The notes: generated by a model not told the origin, from the letters alone. Counted from the first letter of the stretch, positions 32,401 to 47,400 are shown. The stretch is DNA of 64,000 nucleotides from Cephalotus follicularis (GCA_001972305.1 BDDD01000314.1:310001-374000); one strand, 5' to 3'. Program-made: numbers and translations.

Positions 32401-35400
32401 TGTTTCAGACTTTCTGCATCAATTTTTGCATTTCAGATATTTGGTCCTTGCAAACATGCTAATGGAGTCCGAAGTTAATCCATTTGATGGGCAAGAGGCG
32501 AAACCGTAAGACCCTGTTTCAATATAATTATCCCCTTTTGGTGGTGGTGATGGTTGAATTAGACGGGTTAGAGGGCTGTCATACCTTCGTATCTGTTGGC
32601 TGCTAATAATTGTTGCTTGCAGATATAAAAATGACCCTGAAATTTTGGCAATGACAAATCTGATAGCAGCCTACCAACGGAACGAGATACTGGAGTTTGA
32701 GAAAATTTTGAAGGTGAGGTCATGTAATCGTTGATGTTATTAAAAGCATGTACTTGTCATTTGTTGTATCTTTGTGTTTGTCTTTTTCTTTTCTCTCATA
32801 CTTGGATGTTGGAAACAAATTTTCCTTACAGACTAACAGAAGAACAATTATGGATGACCCATTTATCAGAAATTATATTGAGGATCTGCTTAGAAATGTC
32901 AGAACACAAGTATTGCTGAAGCTTATCAAACCATACACAAGGATCAGAATCCCATTCATCTCTAAGGTAGCCATTGTCTATTTGTCACATATGAATATAT
33001 TTTCTTTGCCTAATTCGCTTTACGGTAGGGTATGCAGGACGGGGTATGATATTGTTTCTGGTAGACCATGCAACGGGGGTAGGCTTAGTTGGATCGCTAA
33101 TTGGGGTTGTGATGTGCCCTAGTTAGGTTCGTGGTACACTTGGGAGCATTCGCTTGATAATTGTTTATCTATTTCACAGATATATATATATATATATATC
33201 TGTGAAATAGATAAATTCCTACTTGTTTATAGGAAACATACTTAGGTAGTTTAAAAAAAAAACAAAGATGAAAATAAAACAAACTCAATTTAAAACAAAT
33301 TTTCCTAGTCTCAAAACTCTAAATCCACTTATATTCTCTAAGATTCCAATCGACTCATCCTCTCAGCAATTTTTTTTTTTGATAGCATAAAATTAACTTT
33401 TTAATAAAATAGAATTATAGCAATCGTCTCCCGATAAAGTCTTTAGTAAAAAAGAAAGGAAATAAATTCGCTAAAAAAAACAACACAGGCTCTCTATTAT
33501 AACCCTATTTCCTCTGCCAATAAATTATTCATTACAACTTTCTTTGCCTCTCCCAATACTATTCTCTTAGTAAAGAAAGAAACGAAATCAATTCAGTATA
33601 AAAAAACCAGCACCTCCTCACTTACAAAAGTGAAATCAGTTTTGTCTATTCAATCCCAGTCTCAATACTCAATCCTATATGGACGTCCACTGAAACAATA
33701 CAGCAAACAATGAGTTTTCTGGCTCCGGCTCTGACTTTGGTGTGGGTGTTGTTGCTTTCCGGCTAAAAATTACCCGTGATCTTCCAAAGAAGGGAGTTAT
33801 TATTTTTTTAGAATTGTTAAGGTCATTTGGTAAATAAAGTTTTTGAAAGATCCGAATATGAATAATATTTTCTTTTCACCCTTTGAACTCTTAATAATAA
33901 GCTGTTTGATAAAAATAAGACTCAATTACAATTTATTTTTTCCTGTTTTGACATACAAATAATCCAAAATTTTCATTGAATTATGAATTTGAACATATTA
34001 ATATTTTTAGTGACACGAAGTATATATTATTCAAAATTTTATATGTTACTACTTTCATGGTCAAATAGACAACAAATTCATTCATGTAATGATATAAAAA
34101 TTTCTCAGTACAGACATACATCAAAATTATTGGAAGCTAGAACATATCATAAAGCTAGTCAACTACACCCCTATTCAAAATTAGTTGAAGCGCAATTCCC
34201 TCACGCAAATCGTCCATAATTTGTAGGTCTTGCACCCAAATATGGTATCTAAAGTTTTTTATTATTTTTATTCTATATTCAATCTGCCAATATACAGACG
34301 TATATATAGATTGCTCTCCACCAAAAGAGGAAAAAAATATCTAGCTAAATCAAAGGAAACTAACTCCTAAAAATCAGTAACATAAATCTCCCAGGATTTT
34401 TCCACACTCCCTCTCAAGCCGGGACGTATAAATTGATCATTTCCAGCTTGATCACTAGGTCTACAAAAAACGGTTTGTGCAGACTTTTGGTAAGAATATC
34501 TGCTATTTGTTCTTTAGTAGGTATGTAAGTCAGTCACACCTCCATCATCTATCCTCTCCTTGATAAAATGACGATCAACTTCAACATGTTTAGTACGATC
34601 ATGATGATCAGGATTCTATGGAATACTAACTGCAACTTTGTTAACCCAATACAACCTCATAGGAGAGCTATAAGAAATACTCTACTCACTAAGTAGTCTT
34701 CTCAGCCAAACCACTTCACAAATACCATGAGCTAATGCTCGAAATTCTGCCTCTGCACTACTTCTTGGAACCACTTGATTCTCCAAGTCACAAGATTACC
34801 CCACACATAGGTACAATAACCTGGCATTGACCTGCTATCCACTGATGATCCTACCCAGTCACCATCAGTGTAGATCTCCACCATCATTTGTTCACTTTTC
34901 TTAAAGAACAATCCTTTCCTAGGTGTGCCTTTTAAGTATCTCAGGACTCTGTAGACTACATCATGGTGCTCGTCCTTTGGTGAGTGTGAACCGGTTGATC
35001 GTACTTACAACAAATGAAATATCTGGCCGTGTGTGAGATAAGTAGATTAGCTTGCCCACTGTTAGAAGTCTTATGTTTATGTTAAGTAGTGTTTAGTAGG
35101 TCGGCTTAAGCCAATAATCCCTTTTACTAAGTCTATCCCTATTAGGATTATGTGTTTGGGATTCTAGTCTATATATATGATGTGTAAACTTAACAATAAG
35201 GTTAATGAGAATAATCAGTGAGCAATATTGTTTAACATGGTATCAGAGCATTCGAAGTGTGAGGAGAGAGTCTCATCAGACGAGCAAAGGTATCGGCAAG
35301 AGTTGGTACCATAGAGCCACCCAGCACTTGGGAACGAAACCCCTCAAACTCAGGACCCAGAGAACCCAAAAGACCCGTAACAGCCAACTGTTCGCGTTGT

Positions 35401-38400
35401 TCTTGCATCTTTGGTATATCAGCAGTAATAGGAAGTAGAGCATTTAACTCCTCATACATACGTTGATAATATGCTAAGTATTCAGCCAAAGGACGATCTC
35501 CACGAGTCACCCGATAAAATTCTTGAGATAAGGAAAAAATGCGAGAAATATTGTCTTTTCCTGAATATAGAACAGCTACATAATCCCATAATTCTTTAAC
35601 TGTATTCTGATAAGCCACAGGACTCAAAACTTGAGGCTCCATTGCATCCAACATCTGTCCCAGAATTTGAGCATCCCTACACTCCCATACCTCATCAGAT
35701 ACCTCTTTGGGTTGAATACCCGTCAAGTGACTTCATAGCTAGCGCCCAATGATGGCCAACCGCACCAGTTTTTGCCACTGCTGATAATTGGCAACCCCCT
35801 TCAGTTTAAGATTAGTCAAGCGACTAGATGAGGAAAAAATTTCTGTAAAGTGCATGGACCCAAGACCAGTGGTTTCCTTATTATCCATATTACTACACAA
35901 ATAAAATCAATAAAAAAAAGTTCTAAAGGATATATCTCCCCAAGTATGCTGTGCACACAGCCCAACAATAAACCTACACTGTAACAAGAAACAGGGGATG
36001 TCTTGCTCACTGGAACCGAACTCCACAGTTGACACAACACCCACTGTTCATCACCACAACCCAAATTGGCGCCCTGTTCATCCGATCACACCTAAACCAC
36101 TAGCCATAACAACCCAGCTCAACACATCATCCCAGACCCTGTCTCCAATTAGCGTGCTGCAACTCAGATCACGCCATCGTCACGTTGTCAAAGTCACGAT
36201 ACGCCGTCGAAGTCGCGATATGTCGTCGAAGTCGCAATCTTCTTGTCGACGCCGTCGAAGTCACGATCTGTCACCAAGTAGATCGGTTCACTATATGACA
36301 CCTTGTCAGCGAAATCGTGATCTTCTTAGCAACATTGTCGAAATCGCGATCGTACGCAATCGTTACCAACCAGATCGTTTTTCGTTTTTTTTTCTTTGAG
36401 TTTTGTTGTAGACTAGTACCCTAATTGCTCTGATACAATGTTAAACAAATCTGCCATTGGTTGCAAATGGGTATATGCAGTTAAAGTTAATTATGATGGT
36501 TCTATTGCTAGATTAAAAGCACGATTGGTTGCTAAAGGATATGCTCAGGTCTATGGGATGGATTATTCAGATACTTTTTCTCCTGTGGCTAAGTTGTCCT
36601 CCATTAAATTACTTGTTTCTCTTGCTGCTATACATCATTGGCCCTTATATCAGCTTGATGTTAAAAATGCCTTTTTGAATGGGGATCTTCATGAGGATGT
36701 ATATATGGAGCAACCACCAGGGTTTGTTGCTCAGGGGGAGTCTAATAAGGTGTGTAAACTTCAACGATCGTTATATGGTCTGAAACAATCTCCCAGAGCA
36801 TGGTTTGGGAGATTTACAGATGTAGTCTTATCTTTTGGACGATCTCGATGTAACAGTGATCACTCGGTGTTTTATCGCCAATCCCATACAGGGAGAATTG
36901 TGTTGATTGTATATGTTGATGATATTGTTATTACAGGAAATGATCAGGTTGGGATTAGTGCTTTAAAGATACATCTTCGACAGAAATTTCAGACCAATGA
37001 TTTAGGACGTCTGAAGTATTTTCTGGGTATTGAGGTAGCCACATCTCATAAGGGTATCTCATTATTACAGAGAAAATATGTCATCGATCTTTTGGAGGAA
37101 ACAGGAATGTCGGGTTCTAAACCTGTTGATACACCCATGGATCCGAATGTAAAACTTACAGTTGAAGATGGAGAGCCATTGAATGACACTGAGAAGTATC
37201 GAAGGCTGGTAGGAAAACTTAACTATCTGACAGTTACTTGACCTGATATAGCATTCTTAGTAAGTGTGGTAAGTCAGTTTCTAGCTAGCCCAAAAATCAC
37301 ACACTGGAATGCTGTGATCCGAATTTTACGATACCTTAAGGGTAATCCTGAACGTGGGTTAGTTTATCGAGATTATGGTCATCGACGAGTTTAGGGTTTT
37401 TCTGATGCTGATTGGGCAGGGTCCCCTGTTGATAGAAGGTCCACCACTGGATATTGTGTATTTGTTGGTGGTAATCTTGTATCATGGAAAAGTAAGAAAC
37501 AATCAGTTGTAGCTAGGTCAAGTGCAGAGTCTGAGTATAGAGCCATGGCGCATACTACATGCGAGTTAATGTGGGTGAGACACTTACTGAGATAGGTTTT
37601 ACCGAGGCTTCACCCATGCCATTGTGGTGTGATAATCAGGCTGCAATTCATATTGCATAAAATCCAGTATTCCATGAAAGAACTAAACATATTGAGGTAG
37701 ATTGTCACTTTGGGAGAGAGAAGATACAGTAGGGACTTGTTTCAAATTGTCATGTGAAGACTGGAGAACAACTAGCTGATATATTTACTAAGTCTCTTGG
37801 GAATGTGAGAGTGCAATATCTTTGTAACAAGTTGGGCATGATAGACATTTATGCTCCAACTTGAGAGGGAGTGTTAGAAGTCTTATGTTTATGTTAAGTA
37901 GTGTTTAGTAGGTGGGCTTAAGCCCATAATTCCTTTTACTAAGTCTATCCCTATTAGGAATATGTGTTTGGGTTTCTAGTCTATATATATGCTGTGTAAA
38001 CTTAACAATAAGGTTAATGAGAATAATCAGTGAGCAATATTGTTTAACACCCACCAATCTCTGGTACTGCTCCCTATCCACCTCTTTTCTACATTCAATA
38101 CTAAGTTTGAGATTAGGCTGCAATGGTGTCTTGGCTGGTTTGCATCCCAGCATACTCGTGTCTTGCAGGAGATCAAGAGTATATTTTCTTTGAGAAATAA
38201 TAATCCCATACTTGCTTCTAGCCACTTCCATACCAAGAAAATACCTTAGAACTCCGAGATCATTTAATTCAAAATTTCTAGCAAGTTACTTCTTCAAGGA
38301 ATCTAATTCTCGATGATCATCCCCTGTAATGATTATATCATCCACATATACTATAAGGATGGCAATTTTAGCATCTGTAAAGTGTTTATAAAAGATTGTG

Positions 38401-41400
38401 TGGTCGGATTAGAAACCCTTTTTCTTGATTGCTTGAGTAAAATTTTCAAATCATTCTCTAGGGGATTGCTTAAGCCCATAGAGAGACTTCTTCAGTTTGC
38501 ACACTCGGCCACCTCTCTCAAAACCTGGAGGAGGATCCATTTACACTTCTTCATGCAAGTCGCCATTTAAGAACGCATTTTTCTCATCCAATTGTTGTAA
38601 AGGCCAATCAAGGTTGGAGGCTTATGGTGTTGAGTTTGGCCACTGGGGCAAAGGTCTCCTGATAATCTATGCCGTATGTCTGAGTAAAGCCCTTGGCAAC
38701 AAGTCTTGCTTATGCCCCTTGATACTACCATCTACATTAAACTTTATGGTGAAGACCTACTTACAGCCCACCGTTTTTTTTTCTCTTTAAGTAACTTCAT
38801 AATCTTCCATGTACCATTCCTCTCCAAGGCACTCATCTCTTCTAAGAATACTATCTTTCACTTGGGATCATTAAGGGCTTCTTGAATATTTTTCGGTACA
38901 TTTGTATTAGTCAATGCGGTAGTGTAGGCATGAAATTCAGGTGATAATTTTTTATACGAAACATACCGAGACATAGGATGTTGTGTACTTGACCTCGTCC
39001 CTTTCCTAAGGGCAATTGGTAGATCCAAGTCCTCATGTAATGGGTCAGTGACATGCTGCACAGGGTCTGAAGTATCAATATAGAGAAGCTCTAAGTCTGA
39101 ACTAGAAACCAGATTAGACTCTTGGCCGTGAAGACTATTAGGACTATCACCACGAGGCTGTTAAAACAGGAGTTGAGGTTGTCGAGTGTTATCTCCTGTT
39201 TCCAAATTTCCTGGTTGTTCACTTTCAACTTGTGGTATCATAGGGTTGGTATTGGATAACAGAGGTGAAGGTAAAACAGTAGTTGCTTCAGGTTCATCCC
39301 AAGACTTATCTTCACCTCAGTTCTCCCCCTGAAGAAAAGTTTGGGTAAAGAAAGGTAGTGACTCAAAAAATGTGACATCTAAGGACACAAAGACACGATG
39401 CAGAGACGGAGAGCATGTTAATGTATATAGTACGGGGGATCCTACATTAAAGGATATTGATATTATAGATATTTAGAGTATCTTAGACAGATTTAGTTAC
39501 ACATAATTAGGCACTTATTACTCCTAATGTTTAGGCATAAATTGTGGATCTGGTTTGTACTGTATAACTATATATATCAGTCGCTTTCTCTGTAAATGTA
39601 TCAAGTTAAATAAAAACTTTGATCCAAATTACCTGCCTCAATTTAACATGGTATCAGAGCCCAATCCTCTTGTATTGGGATTTTGGGTATAATCAACGCC
39701 ACATACAGATCCGCCGAAGCATTTCCGGTGGCTGCTTCGGAACGCAAGCAGAAACTCTACAACTTGTAAAAAACCTGTAACTCTACAACCAGAAACTCTA
39801 CAACCATACCGGGCCTCCCCTAGTCGCTGCATCAGACGAACCAGAAACGTGTTGCATCAGACGCGCCATAAACTCTACAACCACCCCGCGCTGCGCCTTG
39901 ATCAGATTTGCTTTGACCATCACCGTTGCTCATCCACGTGCATTGATCTGTTTTTTTTCCAGGTTTGATTAGCTGCTTCTAACTGAGCTTGGTGTTTTTT
40001 TGCTTGTTTTTGAGTGTTATTATGATGACCGAGACTGCAAGTATGGACAGTGGGACATCCTCTCTTAGATCTGTGACTTCAGAAATTAGTCGAATTCATA
40101 ACCCAGTTCTCCAAATTAGTCCAATCAAGTTCAATGGGACTAATAATCTTCCTTGGTCAAAGGCATGTATGATATCTGTCAGGGCCAATAAACTTGCTGG
40201 TTACTTGACTGGGACAACAACACGACCCGTCAAAGCAGATGATGGGGAAAAGTGGTTGTCTAAGGATGCGTTAGTCATGTCTTGGCTACTTCATTCTATT
40301 GTGCCTGCCCTCAGCCCACAGTATATGATGATGGAGTCCGCAAAGGATATATGGGATGCGATTTCTCGACAATATTCTTAGAAGAATAATTATGCTTAAG
40401 CATATGAGATCTGGAAAGAAAGTAGAGAGATGAGTCAGGGAGGACTATCTCTTGCTGCTTACTATTCTAATCTTTCTCATCTTTGGCAGCAACTTGATGC
40501 ATATCGCACCCATAGGCCTTCTATTCCTATTGAGCTGATTACCTTTCAAAAGGACATTGAGAAAGAAAGGGTGTATGACTTTCAAGTTGGACTCAATCCT
40601 GATTATGATCAAAGTCCGAGTTCAGGTTCTTGGAAGGGATCCATTTCCCACATTGGAGGAAGCTTATAATTTGATTCAACATGAGGAGCGTCGCCGCACT
40701 TCTATGATGCCTTCTTTTCAACCTGATCGTTCGGCTCCTGTTACAGTATCTCGCCCACCAGCTACTACTAGTGGTTTAAAACTTGATCCCACAAATAAAA
40801 ATCCAGTTGTATGTGACTATTGTGGAAAGCCGAGACATACTAGGTCGACCTGTTGGAAGTTGCATGGTTGCCCATCTAGGGGACGAGGTGGTCATTCCAC
40901 TTCTAGCCGCTCACAGGCTCATATGACTGAGACCTCAGCTAGCTCTCATCACCCTACGACTGATTCTGGTGCAGCTCTTTACTCTGAACAGATTCTTGCG
41001 CTTCAACGTATGCTTTCTCAACAACAGCTTGATACCTCCACTACTCATGGACCTTCTGTGGGTTCTACTAATGGCATTTCCAATCTTGCTCATTCAGGTA
41101 CATATTCGAGTGTTCTTAGTCCTTCTAACTCTGTAAAGTCATCTAATTCAGATTGGTTACTTAACTCTTGAGCCTCTGATCATATGACTAGTTCGTCTAA
41201 GTTTTTTGAAACATATATTCCATGCTCTGGTAAGGATAATATTAGAGTTGCAGATGGCTCTTTATCATCTATCTTAGGAAAATGTTCTATCCATTGCACT
41301 CCTAGCATATCCTTATCATCTGTACTTCATGTCCCTAATCTTGCTCAGTCAGGTACATATTCGAGTGTTCTTAGTCCTTCTAACTCTGTAAAGTCATCTA

Positions 41401-44400
41401 ATTCAGATTGGTTACTTAACTCTTGAGCCTCTGATCATATGACTAGTTCGTCTAAGTTTTTTGAAACATATATTCCATGCTCTGGTAAGGATAATATTAG
41501 AGTTGCAGATGGCTCTTTATCATCTATCTTAGGAAAATGTTCTATCCTTTGCACTCCGAGCATATCCTTATCATCTGTACTTCATGTCCCTAATCTTTGT
41601 GCCAATTTATTATCTATCTATCGTCTACCTTAGAACTAAATTGTTGTGTTGTTTTCTTTTCTACCCATTGTGTCTTTCAGGAACTGGAAACGGGGAAAAT
41701 GATTGGCTTTGGAAGAGTACGTGATGGACTATACTATCTTGATCCCTCCTTTGTCAGGCTCTCTACTCATGTCTCGTGGACCGATAGTAATCTTCATTTG
41801 TTGCATCAATGGCATAAACGGTTGGGTCACCCCTCCTTTAGAATATTGTCTATTTTGTTTCCTCAGTACATTAAAGAGTGTAATCAGAAACAATTTCTTT
41901 GCGATGTATGTGAACTTTCTAAACATACACGTTCCTCTTATAATTGGAGCCTTAATAAAAGTACTATTCCTTTTTCTATTATACTCTCGGATTTATGGGG
42001 TCCATCTAAGACAGTATCTCGTGATGGTTTTAAATATTTTATTTCCTTTGTGGACAATTGCACTCGTCTTACATTTATCTATCTCCTTCGTACAAAGGAT
42101 GAAGCATTTGCATGTTTTAAATCCTTCCATGCCATGGTTTGCACCCAATTTGATGCAACTATTGGGTTCTCCATTGTGATAATGGGACATAACACATCAA
42201 TATAAATTTTTGGACTTACCTTAATGATAATGGTATACTTTCTCAAACCTTCTATGTCTATACTCCTGAGCAAAATGGTATATCTGAAAGAAAAAACAGA
42301 CATCTTGTAGAGGTCACTCGATCTATTATGTTTTCCATGCATGTTCCCAAGTCATATTGGGGGGATGCGGTTCTCCCTGCAGCATATCTCATAAACAGGC
42401 TTCCATCTAGTGTTCTTGGATTTAAGACCCCTGTCTCTTGCGTACCAGATCTGTCAATTGTTTCCTATCTTCCACCAAAAATTTTTGGTTGTGTTTGTTA
42501 TGCCCGTATTTCCTGTCTTTCCTGTGACAAACTTGACCCTCGAGCTCTTCGTTGTGTCTTCCTTGGCTATGCCACTTCACAAAAAGGTTATAAATGTTAT
42601 CACACTCCTTCTCGCAAGTTGTTTGTTACCATGGATGTCACTTTCCATGAAACTGAGTCATTCTTTCAGTCATCTCTTCAGGGGGCAACTCGTAGTGAGG
42701 AAGAAATTCCTAGTCCACCATCTTTGATCATAAGTACTGGTGAGGGGGAGACTAATGTGAATGAGAAAGAGAATGAAACTTATCCTGAGGGGGAGTGTGT
42801 GATTGAAAGTGAGAAGATTCTCTTACGAGAAGAAAAAAAGGATTTAATCACTTATACTAGGAGAAAGACTCAGATAGGAAAGTCTAGTCATGTGCCACCG
42901 GGCCAATTGTCAACTCCAGACTCAGATCCTTCGCCCTTCTCGACGGGTAAAGAAACTTGTGATTCAAATATCTCTCATTTACCTTTAGATAATGTTACTA
43001 TCGATGATTCTGATATTCCTATTGCTCTTAGGAAAGGTGTTAGGACTTGTACTCAACATCCTATTTCTCTTTTTGTTTCCTACAAAAAATTGTCTTTTCC
43101 ATATCGTACTTTTCTTTCTTCGTTGTCTTCTGTGTCTACTCCACAGGATTGAAAAAAAGGCCATTATAGATCCTTAATGGAACAGTGCAATGGTGGAGGA
43201 GATGAAGGCTTTAAAAAGGAATGATACGTAGGAGCTAGTTTCTTTACTGTCTGGAAAGAAGACAGTGGGATGTAAATGGGTGTATACAATGAAACAGAAG
43301 GCATATGGAATTGTGGAGAGATTCAAAGCACGATTGGTTGCAAAGGGTTTTACAAAAACATATGGGATTGATTCCTAGTAAACTTTTGCTCCTGTAGTAA
43401 AAATGAATTATGTCAGAATCTTACTATCCTGTGCTGCAAACCTTGGATGGACTCTTCAACAGCTAGATGTAAAAAATGCCTTCCTTCATGGAGATCTTGA
43501 GGAGGAAGTGTATATGGATATTCCTCCAGGTTTTCCATCTCATCTCACAGATGGAAATGTGTGCAAATTGAAGAAGTCTTTATATGGGTTAAAACAATCA
43601 CCAAGAGCCTGGTTTGTTCAATTTTGCAAAGCTATTCTAGCAATTGGATACAAGCAAAGCCAGGCTGATCACACTATGTTTGTTAGACATGACAGAGGTA
43701 AAATAACTGTTCTTGTTTTAGTTGATGACATAGTGGTGACAGGTAATGTTGAGGTTGAGGTGTCCAGGTTAAAATCTCATTTATCCAGGGAATTTGAAAT
43801 CAAACACTTAGGTCTGTTGAGATACTATCTTAGAATTGAAGTGGCTAGATCTAAGAGTGGTATTTTCATTTCCCAGAGGAAGTATGTGCTTGACCTTCTT
43901 GATGAAACTGGCATGTTGGGTTGCAAACCTGCAGATTCTCCCATTGAAGTCAATCATCAACTCTATGGTGAGTGTGGTGACTCAGTTGATAAAGAAAGAT
44001 ATCAGAGACTTGTAGGGAAATTGATATACTTGTCTCATACAAGACCCGATATTGCTTATGTAGTGGGTGTTATTAGTCAATTCATGCATGATCCACGGTC
44101 ACTTCATCTAGAGGCTGCTTATCGAATTATGAGGTACTTAAAGTCAGCACCTGGAAAAAGGATCTTATTCTCTCGCCATGATCACCTGAGAGTAGAAGCC
44201 TATACGGATGTAGATTGGGCAGGGTCTAAAGAGAATAGAAGAACTATGTCAGGGTATTGCATATTTGTTGGGGGGAACCTGGTCAGTTGGAGAAGCAAGA
44301 AACAAACCGTAGTGTCTAGATCTAGTGCATAATATGAGTATAGAGCTATGGCCCAAGGAGTTTGTGAATTAATGTGGCTGGAGAGACTTCTAAGTGATCT

Positions 44401-47400
44401 GGGAATAACACAAGAAGGCTCTATGAGACTCTACTGTGACAATAAAGCAGCAATCAGTATTGCTCATAATTCAGTCCAACATGATAGAGCGAAACATATT
44501 GAGATCGATATATTCTTCACCCGAGAAAAGTTGGACCAAAAATTAACATGCACTCCTTTTATGAGATCAGAAGACCAGTTGGTTGATGTATTCACAAAGG
44601 CTTTGGCTTCCAAGAGATTTTCATCATATTCTTTGCAAGTTGGGAATGCGAGATATCCACGCACTAACTTGAGGGGGAGTTTTAATGTATATATATTACG
44701 GGGGATCCTACATTAAAGGATATTGATATTACAGATATTTAGAGTATCTTAGACATATTTAGTTACACATAATTAGGCACTTATTACTCCTAATGCTTAG
44801 GCATAAATTGTGGATCTGGTTTGTACTGTACAGCTATATATATCAATAAATAAAAACTTTGATCCAAGTTACCTGTCTCAATTTAACAGAGTAACACTTA
44901 TATCCACGTTGTATAGGGGAGTACCCAATGAAGACGCACTTGTGTGATTTTGGATCAAGTTTGGAACGGTGATGTGGCTGGATATGGACAAAAACTGTAT
45001 AACCGAATAGTTTAGGTGGAAGGGATGTCACGTACCGAAAAGAAGGATGGGTTTGCAAAAGGTTGGACATTGGAGAGTTGAATTTGAGGACTCTAGAGGG
45101 CATCCGGTTTATGAAATACGAGGCTGTTAAAACAGCTTCACCCCAAAGATATTTAGGAACATTCATAGTAAACAATAGGGCTCTAGGTCTTTCTGCTGTA
45201 CCATTTTATTAGGGTGTATCTGGGCAAGAACTTTGAAGAATTATTCCATTGTTTGTCAAATAATCACCAAGGATTGAATGAAAATACTCTTTCCCATTGT
45301 CGGTTCTTAGGATTTTAATTGAGGTGTGAAATTGGTTTTGAACCATTGCATGAAATATTTGAAAGGTTTTTGCAGCCTCTGATTTTTCTTTGAGAAGGTA
45401 GACCCAACAAACCCTAGTGTGATCATCAATGAATGTTATGAACCACACTTATTACCTGAGATTTTTTTTACACAATAGGGACCCCGTATATCACTGTGGA
45501 TTAGGGAGAAAGGATGTGACTCTCTATATGGTTTTATTGGATAGGATGCATGTGTATGCTTGGCTAATTGACAAACTTCACATACAAATAAACTTGGGTC
45601 TTTATTCATAAATAATTTTGGGAACAAATGTTTAAGAGAATGAAAGTTGGGGTGGCCTAACCTACGATGCCACATTATAACATCATCAGTTTTATTGGAA
45701 ACAAAGAGAGATTCACTCTCGACAACAACAACTTGTTTCTTCACACAAACAACATCCTCAAAGTAGTAGAGTCCTCCTTCCTCTCTAGCATTGGCAATCT
45801 TCTAGTTCCTGAATTTCACAATAACCACCGGAGAATTTAGCAATGCAGTTAAGTACAAGAGTCATCTTGCTAATTGAAATCGGGTTGCATGCCAAATTAG
45901 GAACATGTAGAACAGAATGTAGTGTAACCATTTCAGAAAGTTGAATTGAACCTTTGCCCGCAATATGTGAGAATGTTCCATTTGCTATTTTAACTTGAGA
46001 ATTCTTATAACACGGGGCATAAGAATAAAATAGTGATGGATTTATATGGTCAAATGCTCCAGAATCAAGCATCCAACAGGCATTATTGTCAATGTGAAAA
46101 GCAGTACCTTGGGCAAAGTTGCTAGTTGGCGTACTTGGGTTGCTGCTTGTAGACTGACTCGAGCTTTTGAAGCAGTTCAAATTGTGCCTCACTCAGGAAA
46201 GCACTATTCGATTCATTGTTGGCTCGGGTATCTTCTTTTTTCTTCTACCGAGGCTTGATCCTTTGCTCCTATTCAATCCTCTTGGCTTCCAATTAGCTGG
46301 CTTCCCAACAGGTGTCACGGGTATGACCAACCTTATTGCAATGGTTGCACCAAGGACGTCCACTCTTTTGAGAATTTTTCCGCTCTCCATTAAACTGATT
46401 TGGGGTATTTTTCACAGCTAAAGCCATGGTTTCAATAGGCTTATCACCACCGGATACAGCAGGGGAATCCTCCTTTTCACGGAGCATGACCCGTCTTCGG
46501 TTGGCTTCTCTCCTCACCTCAGCGAAGGCATCATCAATATATGGTAAAGGTCGATGTCCTAGCGCTCTCCCGCGCACCTCATCAAGCTCATGGTTGAGAC
46601 TAGCAAGGAATTCGTACAGTCGCTCCTCTCTAAGTGCTTTTTAAACTTTTGATTCTCCTCGAGCTCTTCCCAATCAGCCTCATAATGAAGATCTAGTTCC
46701 TTTCACAACATTTGCAATTCATTAAAATATTCGGTTGTATCCATACTTACTTGACGTAAATCCTTCAGCTTGTTCTTAGTCTCAAAAACTTGAGAAGCAT
46801 TCTCCAAATCCGAATAGTTCTTATTGACAGTATCCCATGTAGCCTTGGCGGTCCGAAGGAACAAATAGGTGCGGCTGATGTGCAATTCCATCGAGTTTAT
46901 CAGCCACGCCATCACGATTGAATTGTTGAGCTCCCAATTTTCGTTTGTTGGATCGTTTACATCAGGTTGTTGAACTTTTCTTGTGATGTACCCTATCTTG
47001 CTTCTTCTTCGGATTACGAACAATACCGACTGTGACCAATGCAAAATTTTTTTTACCGTTGAGTGCAGAGACGATCCTTCTCCAAAGGACTGCAAGACCA
47101 TCAGAGCTTGAACAGTTTCAGATGTTACGGACGACGATTGGTCCTTTCCACTCATATTCGTGCTGACTAGTGGATGGCACGGGCAGTGGTGGATGACAGA
47201 GCGTTTGACTCTGATACCATAAAAGTATTTTATTTTTTAATTCTATATTCAATCTGTCAATATACACACATATATATAGATTGCTATCCACCAAAGAAGG
47301 AAAAAATATCTAGCTAAATCAAAGGAAACTGATTCCTATACAGCTAAATCAAAGGAATCTAACTCTTAAAAATCAGTAACATAAATCTGTTTCCTAAACA

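Larger units (their letters stand above)
35060..38049 (+). mobile_element. Copia-E: internally rearranged Ty1/copia element
   Basis: Plus-strand element of 2990 bp with two near-identical 178-bp LTRs, a primer site, a polypurine tract and a perfect target duplication cccac (35055-35059 and 38050-38054). It sits inside copia-C between the LVG and KLIYL codons of RT. Its gag is inverted relative to its RT, and protease plus integrase are absent, so it is a rearranged, non-autonomous copy. Confidence 0.94.
39416..44888 (+). mobile_element. Copia-D: full-length Ty1/copia element
   Basis: Plus-strand element of 5473 bp in copia-C. Flanks gagca (39411-39415) and gagta (44889-44893) are a target duplication with one mismatch. 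It has both LTRs, a Met primer site, a polypurine tract, gag, duplicated protease, integrase, RT and RNase H. Several stops and frameshifts make it defective. It is in the same orientation as CSN2. Confidence 0.94.

Noticed and set aside
36438..37241. Treating the 267-codon RT frame as a separate gene starting at its ATG
   Set aside because: The ATG falls in the inverted LTR/primer-site remnant; the frame is the middle of copia-E RT.
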